A stretch of DNA of 64,000 nt. Origin: Leisingera caerulea DSM 24564. GTDB lineage: Bacteria > Pseudomonadota > Alphaproteobacteria > Rhodobacterales > Rhodobacteraceae. This document shows, piece by piece, positions 20,021 through 29,428 of this stretch (its first letter is position 1; the number at the start of each line of letters is the position of its first letter). The stretch spans positions 1,559,217 through 1,623,216 of the forward strand of contig NZ_KI421513.1 of assembly GCF_000473325.1 (NCBI RefSeq), given 5' to 3'. Under the pieces are notes generated by a model that was given only the letters and a program-made list of their open reading frames with translations, did not search any database and had not been told where the DNA came from. Made by a program: the position numbers and the translations under genes.

Positions 20021-20083
20021 CTCCCGCCCGGCTTCGACCTGCCGGTCTCATCCCGTTGGGCCGGGCGCCGCTGGCGCGGCGCC
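20021..20083. repeat. REP-like GC palindrome element, copy F
   Basis: CTCCCGCCCG (20021-20030), GTTGGGC (20055-20061), hairpin arms GGCGCCGC (20064-20071) and GCGGCGCC (20076-20083). Same layout as the other four copies. Located between the convergent folC and bestrophin genes. Confidence 0.7.
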
Positions 20084-20090
20084 TCCCCTG

Positions 20091-20115
20091 TTCATCTGGC
20101 CGTAAATATCCCGGG
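20091..20115 (-). repeat. 25-bp gene-end element, copy 1
   Basis: On the minus strand reads CCCGGGATATTT, three bases, GCCAGATGAA. Matches 21 of 25 bases of the element at 51839-51863. Found next to REP-like copy F. Confidence 0.55.
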
Positions 20116-20164
20116 GGTGAGGCCTAGGGCCGAGGGGGCAGCGCCCCCTTCCTGCTGTCTGGCC

Positions 20165-21070
20165 CTAGTCGAGGACGTGGTTTACCGGCTCCAGCCGGGG
20201 CGGCGCGTCGCGGCCCAGGGCGTTGCAGACCGAGATTTCCATCACCCGGCACATGGCGCTGAGCGGCACCGAATTGGCCTGCTTGCGGAACGGGTGCTCC
20301 AGCTCATGCGTGACCTCGGCCAGGCCGAAGAACACATAGGCCACGACCGCGGCCACCAGCGGCTCGAACCAGCCGGCGCTGTCCAAGAGGGCGAAGGGCA
20401 GCAGCAGGCAGTAAAGATACGTGGTGCGCCAGACCAGCAGCGAATAGACGAAGGGCAGCGGCGTGGTCAGCAGCCGCTCGTTCCCGGCCTGGGCGGCGGG
20501 GAAGGCGGCGAGGCGTTCGGCCAGGGCGCGCTGGCCGAAACCGTCGATGCGGCCGTCCTCTGCCATCTGCCGCAGGCGGGTGGCGATGTCCTGCAGCGCC
20601 GCGTTCGGGGCGTTGGCGTTCTGCATCAGCGCCTCCGCGTCCTCCGGCCCGACCCAATGGCGGACGGTCTCTGCCACCTCGTCGCCGCGCAGCTGGGCGC
20701 GGTGCAGATGGTGGAAGGCGAGGATGCGGGTCAGGATGAACTCCTCGTCCGGGCCCTTGCCTGCAAAGATCCGCAGCTCCTGCGCCAGGCTGCGCACGTC
20801 GGAGACCATGCGGCCCCAGATCTGCCGCGCCTCCCACCAGCGGTCGTATGCGGCGTTGTTGCGGAAGCTGAGGAACAGCGACAGCGACAGGCCGAAGACC
20901 CCCATCGCGGCGATGGAAATCTGCGGCATCGCAACCACATAGCGGTCCAGCACCAGAACCAGCAGCGCCCAGAGCGCGGCGCCGGTGATGTTGGGCAGGA
21001 TGCGCGGCACCACCGATCCGTTCAGGATCAGGAAGATCTCCCAGCGGCTGGGCGTGTCGCGGACGATCAT
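20165..21070 (-). CDS. Bestrophin family (UPF0187/YneE-like) ion channel protein
   Basis: 301 residues with four main hydrophobic regions (about 24-45, 50-70, 205-225, 235-255). The typical bestrophin N-terminal segment FLSFRNNAAYDRWWEARQIWG is near residue 66 and EVTHELEHPF near the C-terminus. Bacterial bestrophins form pentameric channels in the inner membrane, some sodium-selective. The start ATG overlaps the zapE stop by 4 bp, so the two are translationally coupled. Physiological role here unknown. Confidence 0.88.
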   Translation of the reverse strand: MIVRDTPSRWEIFLILNGSVVPRILPNITGAALWALLVLVLDRYVVAMPQISIAAMGVFGLSLSLFLSFRNNAAYDRWWEARQIWGRMVSDVRSLAQELRIFAGKGPDEEFILTRILAFHHLHRAQLRGDEVAETVRHWVGPEDAEALMQNANAPNAALQDIATRLRQMAEDGRIDGFGQRALAERLAAFPAAQAGNERLLTTPLPFVYSLLVWRTTYLYCLLLPFALLDSAGWFEPLVAAVVAYVFFGLAEVTHELEHPFRKQANSVPLSAMCRVMEISVCNALGRDAPPRLEPVNHVLD

Positions 21071-22140
21071 GGCGCCGCCGTGCCCCAGTCCTTGTCCTGC
21101 ATCTCGCGCAGGCGGGAGGCGGTGCGTTCGAATTCAAAGGTGCCCTCGCCCTCGACATAGAGCATTTCGGGCTGCGCCGCGGCTGAGCAGATCAGCCGCA
21201 CCCTGGCCTCATACAGCGCGTCGATCAGGGTCACAAACCGCTTGGCTTCATTGAAGTTGTTGCGCGACAGGCGGGGGATGTCCTCCATCACCAGCACCTT
21301 TACCTCTTCGGCAATGGCGAGGTAGTCGCCCGGTCCCAGCATCTTGCCGCAGAGGTCATAGAAAGTGGCCCGCGCCACGCCGTTGCGGAAGGCGGGCAGG
21401 GTGACTTCGCGGCCTTTCACCTCCAGCGTCAGCGGCTGCGCCGGGCCGCCCGACAGATCCTCCCAGATCGCGCGGATCTGGGCGCGGGCCTCTGCGTCGG
21501 CCGGCGCGAAATAGACTTGCGCGCCGGTCAGCCGGTCCTGGCGGTAATCGGTGGCGCTGGCCATCTCGTGCACCTCCATCTGCGCCTTGATCAGGTCGAT
21601 GAAGGGCAGGAACAGCTGCCGGTTCAGGCCGTTCTTATAAAGGTCGTCCGGCACCCGGTTGGAGGTGGTGATCACGGTGACGCCGGCGCTGAACAGCGCC
21701 TCGAACAGGCGGCCGACGATCATCGCGTCGGTGATGTCGGTGATCTGCATCTCGTCAAAGGCCAGGAGCCGCACCGACTCCGCGACCTCGGCCGCCACCG
21801 GGGCCAGCGCGTCCTCCACCCCGTTCCGGCGGGCCTCATGCATCTTGGCGTGGATTTCCTGCATGAAGGCGTGGAAATGCACCCGGCGCGACGGGATGCC
21901 GTCCAGGCTGTCGACAAACAGGTCCATAAGCATCGACTTGCCGCGCCCGACGCCGCCCCAGAGGTAGAGGCCCTTGACCGGCTCATACTGCGCCTTGCGG
22001 AAGAAGCCGCGCTTGACCGGCGGCGCCTGTAGGCCCTCGGCGATGCGGTCGAAATGGGGGAGGACAGCTTCCTGCGCCGGGTCCGGCTTCAGGTCGCCTG
22101 CATCAATCTTCTGCCGGTAAAGCGTGCTCAAATGGGTCAT
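21067..22140 (-). CDS. zapE: Cell division protein ZapE / AFG1-like ATPase
   Basis: A P-loop ATPase of 357 residues related to mitochondrial AFG1/LACE1 and E. coli ZapE, which acts on the Z-ring during constriction. Walker A is LWGGVGRGKSMLMD near residue 72; Walker B is RLLAFDEMQITD near 125. The segments TSNRVPDDLYKNGLNRQLFLP and DLCGKMLGPGDYLAI are family hallmarks. The start MTHLSTLYRQ (22140) is preferred to an upstream in-frame ATG by family length; its ribosome site is weak. Divergent from an MFS gene and coupled to the bestrophin gene. Confidence 0.92.
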   Translation of the reverse strand: MTHLSTLYRQKIDAGDLKPDPAQEAVLPHFDRIAEGLQAPPVKRGFFRKAQYEPVKGLYLWGGVGRGKSMLMDLFVDSLDGIPSRRVHFHAFMQEIHAKMHEARRNGVEDALAPVAAEVAESVRLLAFDEMQITDITDAMIVGRLFEALFSAGVTVITTSNRVPDDLYKNGLNRQLFLPFIDLIKAQMEVHEMASATDYRQDRLTGAQVYFAPADAEARAQIRAIWEDLSGGPAQPLTLEVKGREVTLPAFRNGVARATFYDLCGKMLGPGDYLAIAEEVKVLVMEDIPRLSRNNFNEAKRFVTLIDALYEARVRLICSAAAQPEMLYVEGEGTFEFERTASRLREMQDKDWGTAAP

Positions 22141-22322
22141 GGGAAAGGGATAGCGCGGGGCGCGGAGGATGGGAAGCGCGGGCAGCCAAGATTGAAACAA
22201 TGCAGGCCGCAGATGATCTTGGGAGGGTCACATCAAAAATTCTTAATGGTGTGCGCAAAATTCCTGATTTGACCGGTGGCGGGATTTCACCGAGGGTCGC
22301 CAGGCTTCTCAGGAGAGACCCG

Positions 22323-23573
22323 ATGGACCGTTCTGCGCCGCTGTTTACCCCCGTTCTGATCGTGGGCTGCATCATTATCATGGTGAGCTTTGCGGTGCGC
22401 GCGTCCTTTGGCGTGTTCCAGATCCCGATTGCCGAGGAGTTCGGCTGGCTGCGGTCGGAATTTTCGCTGGCGATTGCCATCCAGAACCTGGCCTGGGGCA
22501 TCGGGCAGCCCATCTTCGGCGCCATTGCCGAGAAGATCGGCGACCGCAAGGCGATTGTCATGGGCGCCATCGTCTATGCGGCGGGGCTGGTGCTGAGCGC
22601 CTGGTCGACGACGCCGTTTGAGATGCAGGCCTATGAATGGCTGGTCGGCTTTGGCATTGCGGGCACCGGGTTTGGCGTGGTGCTGGCGGTTGTCGGGCGG
22701 GCGAGTTCGGACGAGAACCGCTCAATGTCGCTGGCGATTGTCACGGCTGCCGGGTCCGCGGGGCAGATTTTCGGGGCGCCGGCGGCGGAGTGGATGCTGG
22801 GTTTCCTGAGCTGGCAGAGCGTGTTCCTGATCTTTGCCGGTGTGGTGCTGGCGCTTATCCTGACCTTGCCGCTGATGCGGGCGCCGGAGGCGGCCAGCAA
22901 GGCAGAGCTGGAAGAGAGCATGGGAACCATCCTGATGAAGGCGTTCAAGGATCCGTCCTATACGCTGATCTTTCTGGGTTTTTTCAGCTGCGGCTACCAG
23001 CTGGGCTTTATCACCGCGCATTTTCCGGCCTTCGTGACCGAGATGTGCGGGCCGATCCTGCCGGGCGGGGCGCTGCATGCGATCGGCATCACCACAACCT
23101 CGGCGCTGGGGGCGGCGGCGATTTCCCTGATCGGGGCGGCCAATGTGGGCGGTACGCTGCTGGCGGGCTACCTGGGCAAGCGCCATTCCAAGAAATACCT
23201 GCTGGCGGCGATCTATACCGGGCGGACCATTGCGGCGGCGGCGTTCATCCTGTTCCCGGTCACGCCGCTGAGCGTCATCATCTTTTCGGTTGCGATGGGA
23301 TCCCTGTGGCTGGCGACGGTGCCGCTGACGTCAGGCCTGGTCGCGCATATCTACGGGCTGCGCTATATGGGCACGCTCTATGGCATCGTGTTCTTCAGCC
23401 ACCAGCTGGGCAGCTTTCTGGGCGTCTGGCTGGGCGGGCGGATGTATGACGCCTATGGCGATTACACCATGGTCTGGTGGATCGGCGTTGGCGTCGGGGC
23501 GTTCAGCGCGATTGTGCACCTGCCGGTGAAGGAGCGGCCGCTGGCGGCGGCTCCGGTTGCGGTGGCGGCGTAA
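22323..23573 (+). CDS. MFS transporter (monocarboxylate/oxalate-formate antiporter-like)
   Basis: 416 residues with about 12 membrane segments. Loop 2-3 carries the MFS signature IAEKIGDRKAIVMG near residue 82. The N-terminus (FAVRASFGVFQIPIAEEFGWLRSEFSLAIA) resembles members annotated as OFA/monocarboxylate transporters; the substrate cannot be told from sequence. The ATG at 22323 has GGAGAG upstream; a longer in-frame version from 22200 would overlap the zapE promoter region and lacks homology. Monocistronic, divergent from zapE. Confidence 0.87.
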   Translation: MDRSAPLFTPVLIVGCIIIMVSFAVRASFGVFQIPIAEEFGWLRSEFSLAIAIQNLAWGIGQPIFGAIAEKIGDRKAIVMGAIVYAAGLVLSAWSTTPFEMQAYEWLVGFGIAGTGFGVVLAVVGRASSDENRSMSLAIVTAAGSAGQIFGAPAAEWMLGFLSWQSVFLIFAGVVLALILTLPLMRAPEAASKAELEESMGTILMKAFKDPSYTLIFLGFFSCGYQLGFITAHFPAFVTEMCGPILPGGALHAIGITTTSALGAAAISLIGAANVGGTLLAGYLGKRHSKKYLLAAIYTGRTIAAAAFILFPVTPLSVIIFSVAMGSLWLATVPLTSGLVAHIYGLRYMGTLYGIVFFSHQLGSFLGVWLGGRMYDAYGDYTMVWWIGVGVGAFSAIVHLPVKERPLAAAPVAVAA

Positions 23574-23710
23574 CGCAGCACGCTGCGTTTGCGGCTGGCG
23601 GAGGAACCTGGGCGCTGCCCGCTGCCATCGGGCTTGAACCGATGGCGCACCGATGGCTGCCCCGTAGTATTTCTGCAAAGGTGAAGCGGAAACGCGGCCC
23701 GCCGCGGATG

Positions 23711-24646
23711 TCACGCCAGTCCGCGGCGGTGGTTTGCGGCGATGATCTCCAGCACCTCTTCGGTGTGGGTATAGGGCAGCCCGTGGCCTGCGCCGGGGAT
23801 GTCCTCCTGCCGGACAGAGCGGGCGCGTTCGGCCAGCAGGCCGGCGGAGGCGGGCGGGATCACCGCATCCTCCTGGCCCCAGATGGCCAGCGCCGGCACG
23901 CCCTTGCTGTGGAGGCTGCGGAGCTCTTCGGTGAAATCCTCGTTCAGGATACCGCGCAGGGAGGCGAGCACGGCGGGGATGAAGCCCCGGTAGCGCAGTT
24001 CCTGCTGCTGCAGGTCGATGATGCCGGGCACCGAGCTGGGCAGCTGGCGTTCCCGTCCGGTCGAGCGGATGTGCAGGGCCGGGTAGATGGCGTGCATCAG
24101 CCAGTCTCCGAGCAGGGGAACGTGGCGGATGATCTGCGTCATGCGGCCCTCGCTGCGGCCGAAGCCGGCAGGCGCCAGCAGGATCAGCTCGCGCAGGCGT
24201 TCAGGATGGGCGGCGGCAAAGGCGGTGGCGATGGCGCCGCCCATGGAATAGCCGATCAGCGTGACATCATCCCCGGCCTCCTGGTCCTGCAGCAGCTCCT
24301 CCAGCTGGGTGAGGAAGAAGGCGCGGTCCTGCGGGCCTTGGGGCCGGTCCGAGTAGCCGCGCCCGTAGAGGTCGTAGGTCAGCACCCGGTAGCCCATGGC
24401 GCCCAGGCCCTTGGCAATGCCGTTCCAGACAAAGGAGGGCGTGGTGAGGCCGTGCACACAGACCGCGACGGGGCCGCGCAGGGGGCCGGTCCAGCGGTAA
24501 TGGGTGAGCCCGCCGGAAAGCCGGGCAAAGGCGCCGGGCGCGGTTTGCCGGGCCTTGGCATCAACAGGCTTGCGCAGCCGTTCACGCAGCGGCGGGGTGA
24601 TGATCAGGACCAGTAGGGCTGCACCAAGGAGCAGCAGCCATATCAT
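23711..24646 (-). CDS. Alpha/beta hydrolase, membrane-anchored
   Basis: 311 residues. An N-terminal hydrophobic helix (MIWLLLLGAALLVLIITPPL) probably anchors it. The hydrolase domain has the oxyanion motif CVHGLTTPSF, nucleophile elbow GYSMGG near residue 140, Asp in WGQEDAVIPP and His in GAGHGLPYTH. The arrangement fits an esterase or C-C hydrolase. The start ATG overlaps the stop of the ornithine cyclodeaminase-like gene (ATGA at 24643-24646), so I chose it over the ATG 15 bp upstream. Last gene of a four-gene minus-strand unit. Confidence 0.86.
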   Translation of the reverse strand: MIWLLLLGAALLVLIITPPLRERLRKPVDAKARQTAPGAFARLSGGLTHYRWTGPLRGPVAVCVHGLTTPSFVWNGIAKGLGAMGYRVLTYDLYGRGYSDRPQGPQDRAFFLTQLEELLQDQEAGDDVTLIGYSMGGAIATAFAAAHPERLRELILLAPAGFGRSEGRMTQIIRHVPLLGDWLMHAIYPALHIRSTGRERQLPSSVPGIIDLQQQELRYRGFIPAVLASLRGILNEDFTEELRSLHSKGVPALAIWGQEDAVIPPASAGLLAERARSVRQEDIPGAGHGLPYTHTEEVLEIIAANHRRGLA

Positions 24647-25560
24647 GATTTTGCCTGCCACTTTTGCAGGATGTGGTGGCTGGTCATCAGGTCCAGGTGG
24701 GCGCCGCCGCCGTTCTTGAACAGGGTGATCCGGGCCGGATCATAGGCGGGGAAGCTGTCCAGGCCGTAGAAATCCGCCAGCACGTCGCTGCGCTGGAGGG
24801 TGCCTGCGGCCAGCGGGATCTTGAATTCGCCGATGTGGTCGAGGGTGGTGTCGAAGCTGTCGCAGTAGATCTGCGCGCGCTTCAGCGCCTCGTCGTCGGC
24901 CTCGCGCATGTCGGGGCGGTAGGCGCCGATCATGTTGAGGTGCTGGCCGGGGCGGAGCCATTCACCCTTGATCACCGGGGCGGAGGACATGGTGCAGGTG
25001 ACGATGATGTCCGCGGCGCGCACCGCTGGTTCCAGATCGGGCGCGGGTTTGGTGCCGGGGTATTGGGCGCAGAGCTCTTCCGCCTTTGATCCGGTGCGGT
25101 TCCAGACCCGGATCTGAGCCTGCGGGAAACCGGCGCCGAAGGCCTCGATCAGGGAGGCGCCGACGGTGCCCGCGCCGACGATCAGAACCTCTTGCGCGTC
25201 CGGGTTGGCCAGCCGCAGGGCGCCCAGCAGGCTGTCGCCGGCGGTCTTCCACTTGGTCACCAGGTGGAAGTCCACCAGTGCCTCCAGCGTGCCGTCCGTG
25301 TCGGAGTAGAGGCAGACAGAGCCGTTGATCATCGGCTTGCCCGCATCCGGGTTGCGCGGGAAGATATTGGCGGTCTTCACCGCGATGCCCAGCCCGTCGA
25401 TCCAGGCGGAGCGGCTGAGCACGGTGTCGGGATCGCGGTACAGGAAGGTGTCGCCGATCTCTGCCTTGGGCAGGCTGTGGCTGGCTGCCAGCGCGCCGGT
25501 GAAGCTGACCCAATCGAGCAGCGCTTCGCCTTCCTCAAAACCGATGAATGGGATGCTCAT
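24643..25560 (-). CDS. Ornithine cyclodeaminase/mu-crystallin family protein
   Basis: 305 residues, NAD(P)-dependent. The Rossmann motif VLIVGAGTVGASLIEAF starts near residue 124; KTANIFPRNPD near 62 and the segment MINGSVCLYSDTDGTLEALVD match the substrate/cofactor region of OCD-family enzymes. Members deaminate ornithine to proline, reduce cyclic imines or act on N-substituted amino acids. The first line of residues is acidic rather than the usual Lys-containing active-site segment, so classical ornithine cyclodeaminase activity should not be assumed. On its strand AGGAGGT precedes the ATG. It lies 30 bp downstream of the HAD gene. Confidence 0.85.
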   Translation of the reverse strand: MSIPFIGFEEGEALLDWVSFTGALAASHSLPKAEIGDTFLYRDPDTVLSRSAWIDGLGIAVKTANIFPRNPDAGKPMINGSVCLYSDTDGTLEALVDFHLVTKWKTAGDSLLGALRLANPDAQEVLIVGAGTVGASLIEAFGAGFPQAQIRVWNRTGSKAEELCAQYPGTKPAPDLEPAVRAADIIVTCTMSSAPVIKGEWLRPGQHLNMIGAYRPDMREADDEALKRAQIYCDSFDTTLDHIGEFKIPLAAGTLQRSDVLADFYGLDSFPAYDPARITLFKNGGGAHLDLMTSHHILQKWQAKS

Positions 25561-25590
25561 ATGCTTGTCTTACCTCCTGTGCGGGCCGTC

Positions 25591-26211
25591 TCAGGCGGCC
25601 TCTTGTTCCGTCAGCAGGCCTGCCTGCACCAGCCGGGCCGCAAAGGGCGCGGGGCTGGTGAACAGGTGGGTCTGCCAGCCGCGCGCATCGGCGGCTTCGA
25701 TGTTCTCCAGGCGGTCGTCGGTGAACAGCAGCCTGTCCGGCGCCACCCCGGTTTCGCGTTCGAGAATGGCATAGATTTCAGGCTCTGGCTTGACCGATTT
25801 CAGATGCGCGGAGACAAATGTGCGGTCAAAGCCACGCAAGGCCGGGTAGGTCCCGCAGGCCAGCTCAAACGTCTCCGCGCCGAAGTTGCTGAGGGCAAAG
25901 ACCGGGATGTGTTTGGCCTGCAGCGCCTGCATCAGGCGGAGCGTGCGGGGGATGGCGCGCGGCACCATCTGCAGCCAGCAATCGTGCCACCAGCGGATTT
26001 CCTCAGCCCAGTCCGGGTGCTGCTTTGCCAGGGCATAGACGCTGCCGCGGAAGGGATGGCCGCGGTCGACGTTGAGGTTCATCTCGTGCAGGGGGACCTC
26101 GGCGAACAGTTGCTTGCGGCGGGCGGGGCCGATGCGGCTGTCATAGAAGCGTTCCGGCTCCCACTCGATCAGCACGCGGCCAATGTCGAAAACAACGGCG
26201 TCAACGGGCAT
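25591..26211 (-). CDS. HAD family hydrolase (YihX-like phosphatase)
   Basis: 206 residues. Motif I is VFDIGRVLIEWEPERF with the nucleophile Asp near residue 8, motif II is FALSNFGAE, motif III is KSVKPEPEIY, and motif IV is LLFTDDRLENIEAA. The replacement of the second motif I Asp by Gly is shared with the DxG/N-type members such as YihX (glucose-1-phosphate phosphatase), so it is not a defect. The start at 26211 has AGAAGGAT upstream and lies 5 bp after the EamA stop, indicating co-transcription. Confidence 0.87.
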   Translation of the reverse strand: MPVDAVVFDIGRVLIEWEPERFYDSRIGPARRKQLFAEVPLHEMNLNVDRGHPFRGSVYALAKQHPDWAEEIRWWHDCWLQMVPRAIPRTLRLMQALQAKHIPVFALSNFGAETFELACGTYPALRGFDRTFVSAHLKSVKPEPEIYAILERETGVAPDRLLFTDDRLENIEAADARGWQTHLFTSPAPFAARLVQAGLLTEQEAA

Positions 26212-26216
26212 CGCGG

Positions 26217-27179
26217 TTATCCTTCTGCGCGCGGGCGGGGCCGCGGGGCGGGGCGGCTGCGGCGGGTCTCGCGCCAGACGGAGACCAGGCCGGAGGCGAT
26301 GATCAGGGCGCTGCCGAGCCAGACCGGCAGGCCGGGCCATTCGTTGAAGATCAGCACGCCCCAGAGGACCGACATCGGCATGGCGATGTATTCAAACGGC
26401 GCGGCCAGCGCCGCCTCGTTCATGCGGTAGGCCTGGCTGACCAGATAGCCGCCGATGGAACCGGCGAGGCCGGCGCCGATCAGGTAGGGCCAGTCCTGCG
26501 GGTTCGGCCAGATCCAGGCGCGCAGGAGGAAGTCGAAGGCGGGGCTGTCGCCGCTGGCGAAACGCCCGTCGCCGAAGGCCAGGCCGGCCAGGGCGCTGAG
26601 GATCAGGAAGCCCATCATCGGGTAAAAGGCGAGCGTGGCGCCGGCCTCTGTCCCGCCTGCGCGGCGTGTCAGCACGTGCAGGGTGGCATAGCCGCAGGCG
26701 CCAAGGAACGGCAGGAGGGCGGCGGGCTGGAAGGTGCCCGCGCCGGGGCGCATGATGATCAGCACGCCGAGGAAACCGGCCACCACCGCGCCCCAGCGCC
26801 AGGGGCCGGGGCGCTCGCCCAGGAACAGGGCCGACAGGGCGGTGACGATCAGCGGCGTCGCAAAGGCGATCGCGACCGCCTCGGCCAGCGGCAGGATGGC
26901 GACGCCGGTGAAGAAGAAGATATTGGCAAAGAACACCACCAGGCAGCGCGCAAGGTGCAGCTTGGGCTGGTGGGTGCGCAGGAGGTGGTAGCCGCCCTCC
27001 AGCGGCACGATGATGGCCAGCATGATGGCCACCGCGATGACGGAGCGGAACAGGACCACCTCGTACAGCGGGTAATCGCCGGACAGGAACTTGAAGATCA
27101 TGTCGATGACGGAGAAGGCAATGCCCGCGCCGGCCGCGGCGAACAGGCCGGGGACGCTGATTTTAACCTCTGCGCTCAT
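26217..27179 (-). CDS. EamA/DMT family transporter
   Basis: 320 residues with ten hydrophobic segments in two EamA repeats (about 8-145 and 160-300). The second repeat includes AAPFEYIAMPMSVLWGVLIFNEWP, a common DMT signature. DMT proteins of this type export or take up small metabolites such as amino acids or their derivatives. AGGAGG precedes the start on its strand. It is the first gene of the EamA-HAD-OCD-hydrolase unit, which suggests a shared small-molecule theme, but the substrate is unknown. Confidence 0.88.
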   Translation of the reverse strand: MSAEVKISVPGLFAAAGAGIAFSVIDMIFKFLSGDYPLYEVVLFRSVIAVAIMLAIIVPLEGGYHLLRTHQPKLHLARCLVVFFANIFFFTGVAILPLAEAVAIAFATPLIVTALSALFLGERPGPWRWGAVVAGFLGVLIIMRPGAGTFQPAALLPFLGACGYATLHVLTRRAGGTEAGATLAFYPMMGFLILSALAGLAFGDGRFASGDSPAFDFLLRAWIWPNPQDWPYLIGAGLAGSIGGYLVSQAYRMNEAALAAPFEYIAMPMSVLWGVLIFNEWPGLPVWLGSALIIASGLVSVWRETRRSRPAPRPRPRAEG

Positions 27180-27467
27180 CTGTGCCGCCTCCTGCTCCCT
27201 GACCTTGATCAGTGGCGGATTTGGTGCAGCCGGGCAATGGGGCGGGGGGCGGAAAGATGCAATTTTTCCGGGCAGAATTCCGGGCCGGAATTGTGGGGCG
27301 CGGACCAGTGAGGGAGGGGGCTGGGGAAAGCTTGGGTTTCTTGCTGAGAAGCGGTTCAGGGGCAGGGCTGCCCCTGAACGCGCCTGCCCGAGTGTTTGTC
27401 GGCCTGTTCCCGCCTCAAGGCCAAGCCGTGCTGCGCACGGTCCGCTGCGCGGAGCCTTGACCCGGGA
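27180..27467. other. Intergenic region upstream of the EamA unit
   Basis: 288 bp without a gene. It contains the EamA promoter region, a 17-bp palindrome on AATTCCGG/CCGGAATT near 27279-27295, and a small hairpin CCGTGC/GCACGG near 27427. It partly resembles the AT-rich palindrome family but is too diverged to call. Confidence 0.4.
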
Positions 27468-27923
27468 TCAGGCCTGTTTGGCGGCGCGCAGCTCGCGCTC
27501 CAGCGCGTCCAGGAACCGCGAACGGTCGGCCTTGGTGAAGCCCTTGCCGCTGCCGCCTGCGCCCAGCGGGTTGGCGGCGCGCAGATCCGCCATCAGGTCG
27601 CGCATCGCCAGCTGCTGGCCGATGTTGGCTTCCGTGAAGCGCTCGCCGTTGTGGCGCAGCACGCGGGCGCCGGCCTCGATGCATTTGGCCGCCAGCGGGA
27701 TGTCGCCCGTCACCACCACATCACCGGGGCCGCAGCGCTCTGCGATCCACATGTCGGCCACATCGGCGCCCTCGGACACGATCACATTTTCCACCAGCGG
27801 GTTCTGCGAGGGGCGCAACCCGCCGTTTGAGACCACGAACATGCGCAGCCCGTGGCGGGTGGCGACCCGCTCGGCCTCCTGCTTGACCGGGCAGGCGTCA
27901 GCGTCGATGTAGAGCGCGGTCAC
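27468..27923 (-). CDS. YaiI/YqxD family (UPF0178, DUF188) protein
   Basis: 151 residues. The start [17 protein letters not shown] and the segments [31 protein letters not shown] and [15 protein letters not shown] are diagnostic of this family, whose fold resembles PIN-domain nucleases with conserved acidic residues (Asp5, Asp7, Asp near 75). Function is not established. The ATG overlaps the sthA stop by 4 bp, so it is translated with sthA. Confidence 0.92.
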   Translation of the reverse strand: MTALYIDADACPVKQEAERVATRHGLRMFVVSNGGLRPSQNPLVENVIVSEGADVADMWIAERCGPGDVVVTGDIPLAAKCIEAGARVLRHNGERFTEANIGQQLAMRDLMADLRAANPLGAGGSGKGFTKADRSRFLDALERELRAAKQA

Positions 27924-29410
27924 TCTGCCGCCTTTTTGTCTGCCGCGGGGGGGAGCTCCGCCTTGGCCTCTGCCTTGGCTTTGCGGGCGGGTTTCTTGAC
28001 CTTGAACTCCTCCGGGATCGGCATCCGGTTGAAGGCGTCAAGGCCGGCGATCTTATACGCCTCGGCCAGGGTCGGGTAGTTGAAGGTGTTCTGCACGAAG
28101 TAGTCCACCGTGCCCTTGAGGTTCAGCACCGCCTGGGCGATGTGGATCAGCTCTGTCGCGCCTTCGCCGACGATCTGCACGCCCAGCACCCGGCGGGTTT
28201 TCAGCGAGAACAGCATTTTCAGCATGCCGTGCTCCAGCCCCATGATGTGCCCGCGGGAGGTTTCGCGGAAGCGGGCGACGCCGACCTCATAAGGGATGCC
28301 GCGCTCTTTCAGCTCTTCCTCGGACATGCCGCAGGTGGACATCTCCGGCACCGAGTAGATGCCGTAAGGGTACCAGGGGCTTTCCGGCAGGGTCGGGGTT
28401 TCCAGCGCGTGGCAGGCGGCGACGCGGCCCTGCTGCAGCGAGGTGGAGGCCAGCGACGGGTGGCCGATCACATCGCCCGCGGCATAGATATGCGGCACCG
28501 CGGTCTGGTAGGTCTTGCGGTCGACGCTGAGGCGGCTGCGGTGGTCAGTCTTGAGCCCGACGGCCTCAAGGTTCAGGGCGGAAGTGGCGCCCATGCGGCC
28601 GGCCGCGAACAGCAGCATTTCCGAGCGCACATGGCGGCCGTTTTCGAGGATGACTTCGACATGCTCGCCGCGGTCCTCGATGCTTTCGACGGCGGAGCCG
28701 AGCCGCAGGTCGACGCCGTTTTCGCGGATCTGGTGGGTGAAATCCTGGATCAGGGTCTTGTCGATGAAGTCGAGGAAGGTCTCGCGCGGTTCGATCAGGG
28801 TGACGCGCACATCCAGGGCAGAGAACATAGTGGCATATTCCACACCGATCACGCCCGCGCCGATCACGGTGAGGGAGCGCGGGATCTCGGCCATCTCCAG
28901 GAACTCGTCCCCGTCCACCACGGTCCTGCCGTTGAAGGGCACGTAATCCGGGCGGTAGGTCTTGGTGCCGGTGGAAATCAGGAACTTTTCCGCCGTCAGC
29001 CGGGTGGTTTCGCCGGCCTCGGTCGCGACCTCCACCTCATTCGGGCCGATGAATTTTGCCAGCCCGTTCAGCGTATCGACATGGTTGCGGTTGAACTGGT
29101 GCTCCAGCACGTCGACCTCGTAATCGAGGGTCATGTGCAGGCGCGCCTTCAGATCCTCGGCGCCGATCTGGTCCTTGACGCGGTAGGAGCGGCCGTAGAA
29201 CGACCGCTCGCGCCAGCCGGAGAGGTTCAGCACGGTTTCGCGCAGGGTCTTTGACGGGATGGTGCCGGTGTGCACCGACACGCCCCCCAGCCGGTCCTTG
29301 CGGTCGATCACCAGCACCCGGCGGTGCAGCTTGCCCGCCTGGATGGCGGCGGCGCGGCCCGAGGGGCCGGAACCGATGATGATCAGGTCATAATCAAATT
29401 CGTCACTCAT
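27920..29410 (-). CDS. sthA: Soluble NAD(P)+ transhydrogenase (Si-specific)
   Basis: Flavoprotein that re-oxidises NADPH with NAD+ in the cytoplasm. The 496 residues have FAD motif [15 protein letters not shown] near residue 10, NAD motif [15 protein letters not shown] near 180, and the C-terminal interface [16 protein letters not shown]. The redox CxxxxC of related disulfide reductases is replaced ([17 protein letters not shown]), as expected for SthA. The last 25 residues are a Lys/Ala-rich tail. It follows fghA by 18 bp and overlaps yaiI by 4 bp, so fghA-sthA-yaiI is one unit. Confidence 0.95.
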   Translation of the reverse strand: MSDEFDYDLIIIGSGPSGRAAAIQAGKLHRRVLVIDRKDRLGGVSVHTGTIPSKTLRETVLNLSGWRERSFYGRSYRVKDQIGAEDLKARLHMTLDYEVDVLEHQFNRNHVDTLNGLAKFIGPNEVEVATEAGETTRLTAEKFLISTGTKTYRPDYVPFNGRTVVDGDEFLEMAEIPRSLTVIGAGVIGVEYATMFSALDVRVTLIEPRETFLDFIDKTLIQDFTHQIRENGVDLRLGSAVESIEDRGEHVEVILENGRHVRSEMLLFAAGRMGATSALNLEAVGLKTDHRSRLSVDRKTYQTAVPHIYAAGDVIGHPSLASTSLQQGRVAACHALETPTLPESPWYPYGIYSVPEMSTCGMSEEELKERGIPYEVGVARFRETSRGHIMGLEHGMLKMLFSLKTRRVLGVQIVGEGATELIHIAQAVLNLKGTVDYFVQNTFNYPTLAEAYKIAGLDAFNRMPIPEEFKVKKPARKAKAEAKAELPPAADKKAAE

Positions 29411-29428
29411 GGCCGCGTTCCTTGTCTT

